Of a DNA stretch of 64,000 nt, positions 17,053-24,437 are shown piece by piece. The DNA is taken from contig NZ_CP083351.1 of assembly GCF_020035535.1 (NCBI RefSeq), forward strand, positions 620,001 to 684,000. The letters are read 5' to 3'. The notes under the pieces were generated by a model. That model did not search any database. It was not told where the DNA came from and worked only from the letters and a program-made list of their open reading frames with translations. The position numbers and the translations under genes were made by a program. Source of the DNA: Ensifer adhaerens. Lineage in GTDB: Bacteria; Pseudomonadota; Alphaproteobacteria; Rhizobiales; Rhizobiaceae. The stretch's first letter is position 1. Each line of letters opens with the position of its first letter.

Positions 17053-18297
17053 ATGGACATTCGCCAGGAACTGATCAGCCGCTTCTTTCGCTATGCCGCG
17101 ATCGAGAGCCAAAGCAATGCCCGCGCGACTTGCCTGCCCTCCTCGCCCGGACAGGCAGCACTCGCCGCCCTCATCGCCGATGAGATGCGGGTGCTGGGCC
17201 TGGCAGACGTCCGCGTCGACGAACATGCCATCGTCACCGGGGTCAAACGCGGCAACCGGCCCGAAGCGCCGGCGATCGGCTTTATCGCCCATCTCGACAC
17301 CGTCGATGTCGGGCTCTCACCGTTCATCCGGCCGCAGATCCTCCGTTTCGACGGCAAGGATCTTTGCCTCAACGCCAAGGACGATATCTGGCTGCGCGTT
17401 GGCGAGCATCCGGAGATCCTCGGTTGGACCGGCGAGGATATGATCGTCAGTGACGGCACCAGCGTGCTCGGGGCCGACAACAAGGCGGCGATCGCCGTTA
17501 TCATGACGTTGCTTGCTCGGCTCGACCAGCAGACACATGGTGACGTGTTCGTCGCCTTCGTGCCCGACGAGGAGATCGGCTTGCGTGGCGCCAAGGCGCT
17601 GGATCTCGCCCGCTTTCCTTGCGACTTTGCCTATACGATCGACTGCTGCGAACTGGGCGAAGTGGTGCTCGAGACCTTCAATGCCGCCTCCGCCGAGATC
17701 GTCTTTACCGGTGTCAGCGCCCATCCGATGTCGGCCAAGGGCAGCCTCGTCAATCCACTGACGATGGCGATCGACTTCATCGCCCAGTTCGACCGCAACG
17801 ACACGCCCGAACACACCGCCGATCGCCAGGGCTTCTTCTGGTTCAAGGATCTCGTCGCCCATGACAGCGAAGCGACACTCACCTGCCTGATCCGCGACTT
17901 CGACAGCGATGGCTTTAATCAGCGCAAGCGGCGGATCGCCGAGGTGGCGGAGCGGGTCCGCTCAACCTACCCGACCGGCAACATTCGCTATCAGGTCACC
18001 GACACCTATCGAAACATCGCCACCAGCCTGGCGCACGACGACCGCGCCGCTCGCCTGTTGTTCGACGCCATGGACGGGCTTCAGATCGACAGGAAACTGA
18101 TCCCGATGCGCGGCGGTACCGATGGGGCCGTGCTCTCAGCCCGTGGCATTCCGACGCCGAACTTCTTTACCGGCGCCTATAACTTCCACTCGCGCTACGA
18201 GTTCCTGCCGATCCCGGCGTTCGAAAGTTCGTTTGAGGTCGCGTTGGGAGTTTGTCGGTTGGCGGTGATGAGCATATCGCCAAATTGTTTGACCTAA
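17053..18297 (+). CDS. pepT: Peptidase T-like tripeptide aminopeptidase (M20 family)
   Basis: 414-residue M20B metallopeptidase that removes the N-terminal residue from tripeptides in the cytoplasm. Two-zinc-site residues are visible: the His of FIAHLDTVD (about residue 81), the Asp of [11 protein letters not shown], the Glu pair in [11 protein letters not shown], the Asp of [10 protein letters not shown], and the late His in [18 protein letters not shown], a PepT hallmark, lies near residue 355. ATG 17053 follows CGAGGA. The C-terminus ([15 protein letters not shown]) is a little unusual: the family match ends around VCRLA, and immediately after the stop the minus-strand traG remnant begins, so the last residues may come from the junction. 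It is the last gene of the transport operon and would break down imported peptides. Confidence 0.85.
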   Translation: MDIRQELISRFFRYAAIESQSNARATCLPSSPGQAALAALIADEMRVLGLADVRVDEHAIVTGVKRGNRPEAPAIGFIAHLDTVDVGLSPFIRPQILRFDGKDLCLNAKDDIWLRVGEHPEILGWTGEDMIVSDGTSVLGADNKAAIAVIMTLLARLDQQTHGDVFVAFVPDEEIGLRGAKALDLARFPCDFAYTIDCCELGEVVLETFNAASAEIVFTGVSAHPMSAKGSLVNPLTMAIDFIAQFDRNDTPEHTADRQGFFWFKDLVAHDSEATLTCLIRDFDSDGFNQRKRRIAEVAERVRSTYPTGNIRYQVTDTYRNIATSLAHDDRAARLLFDAMDGLQIDRKLIPMRGGTDGAVLSARGIPTPNFFTGAYNFHSRYEFLPIPAFESSFEVALGVCRLAVMSISPNCLT

Positions 18298-18639
18298 AGC
18301 TGCAGTCATGGACTTGGTCGCGGGTACCCGATCAGCAACTGTTGCAAGGCGTGTTTCCTCCCGTATCGCGGCGATCAACAATGTCGCCGTGCTTCCGGCA
18401 AGGGCTCCCCAGGCCGCGTATTTTATGTTCGCGGAGCCTGCGCTCGTAAACAGGAGGACTGTGCCGATCGTGGCGGAGACGACATAGGGCGCGGCGATCC
18501 CGATCCGTCCGAGCGTCAGCCTCGCGGCTTCCGTTTTAGCAAACTCCGCAAGCCATTGTTCGATCCCGCTCATGCCGACGACCGCCATGACCATCAGCAC
18601 GACGGGCACGGATACGAAGGCAAGCTTATTCGCCGCCAT
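18290..18639 (-). pseudogene. traG: traG 5' remnant (conjugative coupling protein), truncated
   Basis: N-terminal piece of a Ti-type TraG/VirD4 coupling protein. From the ATG at 18637-18639 it reads [20 protein letters not shown], then [20 protein letters not shown] and a second membrane pair ([18 protein letters not shown] and [19 protein letters not shown]). The match to TraG fades after PATKSM near 18300; the Walker A and B motifs and more than 500 residues are missing. The break lies directly against the end of pepT. The frame continues to a stop at 18136 inside pepT, with unrelated sequence. The result is a non-functional coupling protein, so self-transfer with these genes is unlikely. 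Confidence 0.7.
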
Positions 18640-18840
18640 TGCCGAAGGCTCTGTTCCGATGGCAATCAACCGCGCCCGCTCGCCCTCGTCCGCATGAAGC
18701 TTGCGGCTAAGATCGACTAATGCCCCTAACAGGAGGGCGCGCTTTTCGTATCGCAAACCCGCCTTGACAATCAGGCCGCCGAGTTCGATTTTTTCTCGCG
18801 TATCCTTCTTTCGTTCGTCGGATGTCATCGTCTTCGCCAT
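18626..18840 (-). pseudogene. traD: traD, read-through into traG by a one-base deletion
   Basis: Small conjugal transfer protein of the Ti-plasmid traC-traD-traG set, normally about 71 residues. From ATG 18838-18840 it reads [20 protein letters not shown], then [19 protein letters not shown] and [17 protein letters not shown]. At about 18645-18650 one base seems to be missing: restoring it changes the end to EAFGNGGE and a TAA at 18626-18628, the usual family ending. As it stands the frame runs on into traG without a stop, down to 18136. A simple annotation may show one fused CDS, 18136-18840. Confidence 0.6.
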
Positions 18841-18844
18841 CCGC

Positions 18845-19135
18845 TCAAGCCTCGTCACTGCTGACCGGATTCGCGCCAGGGATGACCACCGCGGTCGATG
18901 GACCGGCGTCTCCATTCCCCCTCTTCCTTCCGGTCGTAGGATACTTCCCGCGGCGAAACCCAGTCGCGAGGTCTTCAAAGGCTGCGAGAAGCGCAATTTC
19001 TTCAATCGAGATTTCGCCAAGTCCCGCCTTGAGCGCAAGGTGGCCAATCCCTTCGGCCTCACGGGTCTCCGCCTGCCTCAGTTGTTCCTGGAGCTTGGCG
19101 ATTTCATTGCGAATTTTCGAGGAAGGTTTTTTCAT
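18845..19135 (-). CDS. traC: TraC-like conjugal transfer protein
   Basis: 96-residue protein of the Ti-type plasmid transfer system. The family features are a lysine-rich start ([19 protein letters not shown]), a coiled-coil [19 protein letters not shown] and the motif [19 protein letters not shown], followed by a basic, low-complexity tail. TraC works with TraA at the relaxosome; in Ti plasmids the gene lies beside oriT. The ATG at 19133-19135 was chosen over an upstream start because the family begins MKKPSSKIR. Its TGA is 4 bases upstream of the traD start. It looks intact, but its partners downstream are broken and traA is not in the window. Confidence 0.78.
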   Translation of the reverse strand: MKKPSSKIRNEIAKLQEQLRQAETREAEGIGHLALKAGLGEISIEEIALLAAFEDLATGFRRGKYPTTGRKRGNGDAGPSTAVVIPGANPVSSDEA

Positions 19136-19645
19136 TCCGTTCGTCTCCCTGACTTTGGAAAGCTTGTCTTTCGAAGCCAGTTTTTCTGACTGGAGCGCGG
19201 AACGCACTATGGAGAATCCTACAATCGCCGAGGCGCAAGCTTTGATGAATGATCACGGTCGTTCCGAAGGAGCGGGTTTCAAGGGCGCATCCGGGCTCGC
19301 AATTGATGATGGCTGCGAAGCAGTTGGGTCTCCGCGGCGTCTCGGGGCTTAGAAACTGCCAGAACCTGCATGATTTCCTCCAGCATTGTTGCTCGGTGAG
19401 GAGATCAGCACGAATCGAAATCGTGCGTCAGTTGCAGGATTCTACATTCCTAGTTCGGATACGGGCCCGTGGTAGACGGGAGCGCCTGTAGAGAGTAACT
19501 CGGCTAGAGCTGCTTGATAGTGCACGCGAGGCCGTCGTTGCATCGTGAATTATAAAAATCTAATATAAATGCACGCGATGGGGCGCATCCAAGAATATCC
19601 CGTCATGGCAATCCGTTTCAGTCCCTGGGGCTTGGAGGGTAGGTC
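19136..19645. other. Intergenic region upstream of traC, possible degenerate oriT
   Basis: About 510 bases between traC and the caspase-like gene. It contains, on the minus strand, TGCGCCCTTG (complement of 19280-19289), the core of the IncQ/Ti-type nick region, and a second partial match CAATTGCG about 10 bases away. An exact inverted repeat GCACGA-N7-TCGTGC lies at 19408-19426. A 47-codon open frame from ATG 19209 has no family match. In Ti plasmids oriT sits just upstream of traC, as here, but the long dyads expected around the nick site are not clear. Confidence 0.35.
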
Positions 19646-21481
19646 ATGCAGTGGCGTGCGAAACTGAGATCCTGGATCCTTTCGGTCCCTATGCTCCTGC
19701 TCGTGGTCGGGCATGGCTTCGCCGAGGAGAATGGCAAGCGGCTTGCGCTCGTCGTCGGCATGGCGAACTACGTCGCGGCGGGAACGCTTCCCAATGCCGC
19801 TCGCGACGCTGAAGCATTCGGAACCTTCCTCAAGGGACAAGGATTTGAAACCGATCTTGTGCTCGACGCAGATCGCAGGGGACTTGCTGGCGCGCTTTCA
19901 AACTTTTCCCGCAAGATCGGGCCCGATGATGTCGCCCTGTTCTACTATGCCGGACACGGCATGCAGCTGCACGGAGAAAACTTTCTCATCGGCACGGACG
20001 CGAAGCTCGAGAGTGAGTTCGACGTTCCCGCCGAAACCATAGCCCTGTCGGAGATCATCAACGCGCTGGAGAAGCGCGCCCGGATATCGATGGTCTTCCT
20101 GGATGCCTGCCGCAACAACCCTCTCGCCAATCGGCTGAACACCGAAGTCGAAGGTGCCACCCGCGGTGGCGCAACCAGAGGCCTGGCACCGATCGAGACC
20201 CAAGGCGCCGGCACGCTCGTCGCCTTTGCGGCCGCACCCGGCCAAGTGGCAGCCGACGGCACCGATGGGCATTCGCCGTTTACCCGCGCCCTGATCGCCA
20301 ATCTCTCCGGTGCCGGGCTGGAAGTCGGCACCGCCTTCAAGCGGGTCGTGCGCGACGTGCGCAAGGAAACACAGGGCAAGCAGCAGCCGCAGATCCTGTC
20401 GTCGCTGTCGCTGGAGTTCTATTTCGGTCCGGAAACGGCAGCGCCACAGACCCCGACGGTGCAACCGGTCCAGCCGGCACTGGCGGTACAGGCGCCGGCT
20501 ACGGACCCCGTTGATCCTGAGGTAGAAGTAGATTTCAAGAAGGCGTTGAGGATCGGCACGCCCCGGATCTGGCGCTTCTTCTTGGAAAAGCACCGGACCG
20601 GAGAGTATGCGGAACTCGGGCGTCGGACGTTAGCGCAGATCGAGCCTGCATCGGTGCGCAATCAGTCGCATCTGCCACAGTCCGTCGAAGCGAGACTTTT
20701 GCCAGATAAGGAGCAGAGGCGGAACGTCCAGCTAGCGCTTGCGGCCAAGGGGTTTGCCACGGGCGTACCCGATGGCGTTTTTGGTGGACAGACGCGCGAG
20801 GCGATCAAAAGCTACCAGCGCAGCAAAGGCGAAGGCGGCTCGGGTTTTATCACCGAGAGGACGGCCGAGAGCCTCGGCATCAAGGTGAACCTTGCCGCCG
20901 ACGGAATCTATAGTTCGGCGACGGCGCGCACTTATGACATCAAGGATCTTACGGGTCTTGAAACAGACGAACGCGTCCTTGCCGCCGTGAGGTGCACGAG
21001 CTACGAGCCGTCCGTTTATGGCGCCTTCGGGGGACATTTCTACGTCGCTGTGCGAACCGGACCGTCGCTCGCGTCCTATGCAGAGATCGTCGCCAAGCGA
21101 TGCGGTGCTCGCCTCGCCTCGATCACGTCGGAGGCTGAGAACGCATTCGTCGCGTCGCTCTTCAACTCCGACCCCAACTTTTTCGATATGGGTTTTTACG
21201 TTCCGGACAAGATCAGCTACAAGGTCGGGCCGTGGATCGGCTTGGTTCAAGACCCGCAAGGCAAGGAGCCAAGAGGCGGCTGGCATTGGAACAACGGCGA
21301 GGCGATGACCTATTCAAAGTGGTGGTCAGGCGGGCCAAACGAGTTCAAACCAGGAAACGACCTTGCGATGTACTACACTCAGCGCGACGGTCGGCTCGAC
21401 ATGAAGAGCACCTTTGTCAACACATGGCATGACATGGGGACCAAGAACACGAGCCCGAGCCTGGTGCTGGAATTTGAATAG
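19646..21481 (+). CDS. Secreted caspase-like protein with peptidoglycan-binding and C-type-lectin-like domains
   Basis: 611-residue predicted exported protein. Residues 1-26 form a signal peptide (basic start, hydrophobic WILSVPMLLLVVGHG). Residues about 30-260 are a peptidase C14 (caspase-like) domain: KRLALVVGMANY, the catalytic His in FYYAGHGMQ (H104) and the catalytic Cys in VFLDACRNNP (C155). After a Pro/Thr-rich linker, residues about 350-412 match a PG_binding_1 domain (GVPDGVFGGQTREAIKSYQR). The C-terminal 160 residues look like a C-type-lectin-like domain: CGARLASITSEAENAF, PWIGLVQDP, WHWNNGEAMTYSKWWSGGPN and NTWHDMG. Caspase-like proteins with peptidoglycan-binding modules are known in rhizobia; the lectin-like end is unusual. 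No neighbour shares its strand closely. Substrate and role are unknown. Confidence 0.82.
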   Translation: MQWRAKLRSWILSVPMLLLVVGHGFAEENGKRLALVVGMANYVAAGTLPNAARDAEAFGTFLKGQGFETDLVLDADRRGLAGALSNFSRKIGPDDVALFYYAGHGMQLHGENFLIGTDAKLESEFDVPAETIALSEIINALEKRARISMVFLDACRNNPLANRLNTEVEGATRGGATRGLAPIETQGAGTLVAFAAAPGQVAADGTDGHSPFTRALIANLSGAGLEVGTAFKRVVRDVRKETQGKQQPQILSSLSLEFYFGPETAAPQTPTVQPVQPALAVQAPATDPVDPEVEVDFKKALRIGTPRIWRFFLEKHRTGEYAELGRRTLAQIEPASVRNQSHLPQSVEARLLPDKEQRRNVQLALAAKGFATGVPDGVFGGQTREAIKSYQRSKGEGGSGFITERTAESLGIKVNLAADGIYSSATARTYDIKDLTGLETDERVLAAVRCTSYEPSVYGAFGGHFYVAVRTGPSLASYAEIVAKRCGARLASITSEAENAFVASLFNSDPNFFDMGFYVPDKISYKVGPWIGLVQDPQGKEPRGGWHWNNGEAMTYSKWWSGGPNEFKPGNDLAMYYTQRDGRLDMKSTFVNTWHDMGTKNTSPSLVLEFE

Positions 21482-21581
21482 TCACTCGTGCCAGTTTCGA
21501 TACAGGGTGACTTTCCACAATCAGTTGGTTCAGGGCTGGAATTTGCGGTCCCTGGTTATGTTCGTGCATTTTGATAGCCCT

Positions 21582-22481
21582 TCACGAACGAGGTTGGCGT
21601 GTAGAACGTTGAACGGTCTCTGCTGTACGGTGCGTCCTTGATATTGCGCGTCTGCGTTCGCGAGATCGGGCCTGCTTTCTGGCGGTGCGCAATTCCTCAA
21701 GGTTGGGTAGCCACCAGCCGCGCCTATGATCCGGCTCGACGCGCGCTGGCCAAGTTGAAACCAATTCGCGCAGCGTTGCTAGCCGCCAGGAGGCCCAGAC
21801 AAACTCCATCAGGCTGTTGTCCATAAAGGGATAGAAACTGGAGAAATTTCGAGGGACGATCTCCTGCGAAATCCCGATGAATACGACGACGCCGTAGGTC
21901 TGCGTTGATACAACGCGCCCAAGGTCAGGAGGGAATATGGGCGGGACGGGGTATCGGCGCCTTCGCCGTTCATTGGTCTTGTTTCGGGCTTGCGTCTCTT
22001 CGAATGATCCGCGCAAGCTAAGGCGTCGTAGCTTTCGTGCGTCCGGTTCGTTTCGGCGCGCTGCGGCCTCGATCGTCGCCCATCGTTTCTTGAAGTCATC
22101 ATAGGATCGAAACGGGACACGCCACGTCTTTGTATCCTCATCCCAATGCGCCCAGGGGATCTGCCTCAGTTCGCCGACAATGGTCCTGGAGTATGGTGTG
22201 CGCAGGCGAAGATCATCTGCGACTTCAAGGTATGGGCTGACGATCGGGTCGAACTCGAAAGCGTCTTTCCCCTTCTCGTCGGCAAACGGATCGCTTTGCG
22301 ATAATTGCCGATCCATCCACCTGGCGAACCGGCGTTCGGCTGTCTTGCCGGGGACAAACCAGTTTCGCCTGTCGTCATTCCATCGCGCTCGAGGAAACTC
22401 CCGTCGAAATTGCTCAAGCGTCTCCCGGTCGTAGGGAAACGAAACATACGCCCCGAGAGGAGTTGCTGATTGGCCCGACAT
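21582..22481 (-). CDS. HARP-like repeat protein, function unknown
   Basis: 299-residue protein. Two segments look alike: residues 12-58 with FRREFPRARWNDDRRNWFVP and residues 85-135 with LRQIPWAHWDEDTKTWRVPF. Both have the pattern of a hydrophobic stretch, a small helix, W-x-D/E-x(2-3)-R/K-x-W-x-V-P, which resembles the HARP fold of SMARCAL1-type annealing helicases, where it binds DNA. There is no helicase domain here. The rest is very rich in Arg, with RRRRRYPVPP near residue 190 and a basic tail, which would fit nucleic-acid binding. The ATG at 22481 has GGAGG about 12 bases upstream. The HARP relation is my reading of the pattern and needs a profile search. Confidence 0.55.
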   Translation of the reverse strand: MSGQSATPLGAYVSFPYDRETLEQFRREFPRARWNDDRRNWFVPGKTAERRFARWMDRQLSQSDPFADEKGKDAFEFDPIVSPYLEVADDLRLRTPYSRTIVGELRQIPWAHWDEDTKTWRVPFRSYDDFKKRWATIEAAARRNEPDARKLRRLSLRGSFEETQARNKTNERRRRRYPVPPIFPPDLGRVVSTQTYGVVVFIGISQEIVPRNFSSFYPFMDNSLMEFVWASWRLATLRELVSTWPARVEPDHRRGWWLPNLEELRTARKQARSRERRRAISRTHRTAETVQRSTRQPRS

Positions 22482-22642
22482 TGTATTGCAGCGCCTCCTC
22501 CTCGTTTGAACCGCGTTGTCATTCCATCAATGGGATAACGAGCGCGTGCGGTCACCGTTCCCAAGGGGGCAATTTTCGGATTGGTTCAGCAGAAAGGATT
22601 TACCAGGATCAGCAACAACGGCCTTTGCACGCACCCCCATGC

Positions 22643-22668
22643 GGAACCAACTACGCTCGCCGATGGTT
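22643..22668 (+). promoter_or_regulatory. EcfG/RpoE2-like promoter, hydrolase gene
   Basis: GGAAC (22643-22647), 17-base spacer, GGTT (22665-22668), about 90 bases upstream of the alpha/beta hydrolase ATG. The spacer is one base longer than in most copies in this window, so it is a weaker call. Confidence 0.4.
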
Positions 22669-22755
22669 CTTCAACCTTGGGAGCTGGACAGCCAGCATTC
22701 CCGGTTGGAGAAGTGACGGGACGGTTCTCGGCCGTTCATCGAATGGAGGTTCGCG

Positions 22756-23625
22756 ATGGACAGCCTGGTGCGACATCGGAGGATCACGATTTCTGGAACT
22801 GATACCTTCTATCGCGAGGCCGGTCAGCAAAGTTCCCCGGTGATCTTGCTCCCGCACGGATATCCCTGTTCATCCTATGAATTTCGCAATCTGATGCCTC
22901 GGCTTGCCGACCGTTGGCGCCTCATCGCCCCGGACTTTCCCGGCGCCGGTTACAGTGGGACGCCAGAGGATTTTGCTTACAGCTTCGATGGGTACGCTGT
23001 GTTCCTCGAGAACTTCGTCGACGCTCTTCAGATCGATCGCTTCATTCTCTACTTGCATGATTTTGGATCGCCCATTGGCATCCGGCTGGCCATCAGAAAG
23101 CCAGAACGCATAGCCGCGCTAATCATTCAAAACGGTGATATTCCCTATGAAGATGCTTTGGGTCCCAAGTACGCCGAAATCGAAGAGGCCTGGACCCTTC
23201 CAGATCCGGAGATGAGACGTACATTGGCGGCAGCGGTCAGCGAAGAGGCTTTCGAGGACGAGTTTCTGAATGATTTGAAGTGCTCCCTAGCAGACGCTAT
23301 CTCTCCTGATCTTTGGAGGTTGCATTGGTCACTCATGACCCCAAAGCGAAAAGAGATCGCAGTCGACCTTATCGTCGGATTGAAAGAGAACCGGGCATGG
23401 TTTCCTCAGCATCGCAAATATCTGCGCGAGCACCAGCCGCCCACTCTGATCGTTTGGGGACCAAATGACCACTATATGCCGGAGAAGTCCGCAAGAGCCT
23501 ATCTGCGCGATCTTCCCACGGCTGAACTCCATCTTCTCGACGGAGGGCATTGGCTTCTTGAAACGCATCTCGATGAAGCAGCCGAACTTATCCGCGGTTT
23601 TCTTGGACGCGTTCACGCGGTCTGA
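22756..23625 (+). CDS. Alpha/beta-hydrolase (epoxide hydrolase/haloalkane dehalogenase-like)
   Basis: 289-residue cytoplasmic alpha/beta hydrolase. Motifs in order: ILLPHGYPCSSYEFRNLMP (the HGxP oxyanion region, about residues 29-47), LIAPDFPGAGYSG, the nucleophile elbow LHDFGSPIG with Asp in the nucleophile position (about residue 101), the acid region IVWGPNDHYMPE and the catalytic His in DGGHWLLETH near the C-terminus. An Asp nucleophile points to the epoxide hydrolase or haloalkane dehalogenase branch rather than esterases. ATG 22756 follows GGAGG closely. A weak stress-type promoter lies about 90 bases upstream. The substrate cannot be told from sequence. Confidence 0.82.
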   Translation: MDSLVRHRRITISGTDTFYREAGQQSSPVILLPHGYPCSSYEFRNLMPRLADRWRLIAPDFPGAGYSGTPEDFAYSFDGYAVFLENFVDALQIDRFILYLHDFGSPIGIRLAIRKPERIAALIIQNGDIPYEDALGPKYAEIEEAWTLPDPEMRRTLAAAVSEEAFEDEFLNDLKCSLADAISPDLWRLHWSLMTPKRKEIAVDLIVGLKENRAWFPQHRKYLREHQPPTLIVWGPNDHYMPEKSARAYLRDLPTAELHLLDGGHWLLETHLDEAAELIRGFLGRVHAV

Positions 23626-23652
23626 GCGGCGCGTGATCAACCGACAGCTTCC

Positions 23653-24243
23653 TCATGCCGCGGCTTCATGTTCTTCTCGCGCTGCTCCCCACACCTCCTT
23701 GGCGGCATCAAGGTTCAAGTAGGCAATCCCCAAGCCAACGATAAGATCGGGCCATGCAGAAGGCCAGAGATAGGCGGTTACGAGGCCCGCGGAGATAATG
23801 GCAACATTGGCGAGAGCATCGTTGCGAGCTGACAGGAATGCCGCCCGCGTCAGTGAGCCGCTGGCATGGCGGTGGGCAACAAGCAGATACGCGCAACACA
23901 GGTTGACGACCAGAGCACCCAGGCCGGTCAAACTGAGCGCAAACGGTTCAGGCGGGATTGGAGCCAGGACCTGGTGCCACCCCGTCCAGAGGAAGGCCAA
24001 AGCAGGCAACAACAGGATGAGCGCCATTGCCATCGCTACTCGGGCGCGGCTATGTGCCGACCATGCCATAGCGAAAAAGATGAGCAGGTTGACGGAGGCA
24101 TCTTCAAAGAAATCGGCACTGTCGGCCAGCAGAGACGCCGATCCGATGCGCAAGGCAACGATGAACTCAATGCCGAAATAAGCAAGATTTGCAAGGGCTA
24201 CGATCAATACCGCGCGCCGGAGCGTCTGATCAATGGGCGGCAT
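23653..24243 (-). CDS. Cation diffusion facilitator-like membrane protein
   Basis: 196-residue inner-membrane protein with about six hydrophobic helices, such as VLIVALANLAYFGIEFIVAL and MAMALILLLPALAFLWTGW. It resembles the transmembrane half of CDF (ZnT/CzcD-type) metal exporters: LLADSADFFEDASVN has the Asp pair of the metal site in helix 2 and SARNDALANVAIISAGL matches helix 5. The first position of the helix-5 site, usually His or Asp, appears as Arg or Asn here, and the cytoplasmic C-terminal domain of typical CDFs is absent. It may be a shortened transporter with altered metal choice. ATG 24243 follows GAGGG with a 7-base spacer. It is convergent with the hydrolase gene. Confidence 0.7.
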   Translation of the reverse strand: MPPIDQTLRRAVLIVALANLAYFGIEFIVALRIGSASLLADSADFFEDASVNLLIFFAMAWSAHSRARVAMAMALILLLPALAFLWTGWHQVLAPIPPEPFALSLTGLGALVVNLCCAYLLVAHRHASGSLTRAAFLSARNDALANVAIISAGLVTAYLWPSAWPDLIVGLGIAYLNLDAAKEVWGAAREEHEAAA

Positions 24244-24437
24244 GTTACATCCCTCGCAAGGCAATGATGACGTATAGAGGCATCATTACCTGATTCAAGG
24301 ACTGGGTGCGAGGCGCGTTGGCAGCCACTTGCGGTATGGTCGCGTCAGAGTGCTTGGCAACTGGTGGACCGTCGTTTGCCGAAAACGGGTTCAGCCACCA
24401 CGTCCGACCTATGATAGCCGGGAGCGCCTGTAGTTTG

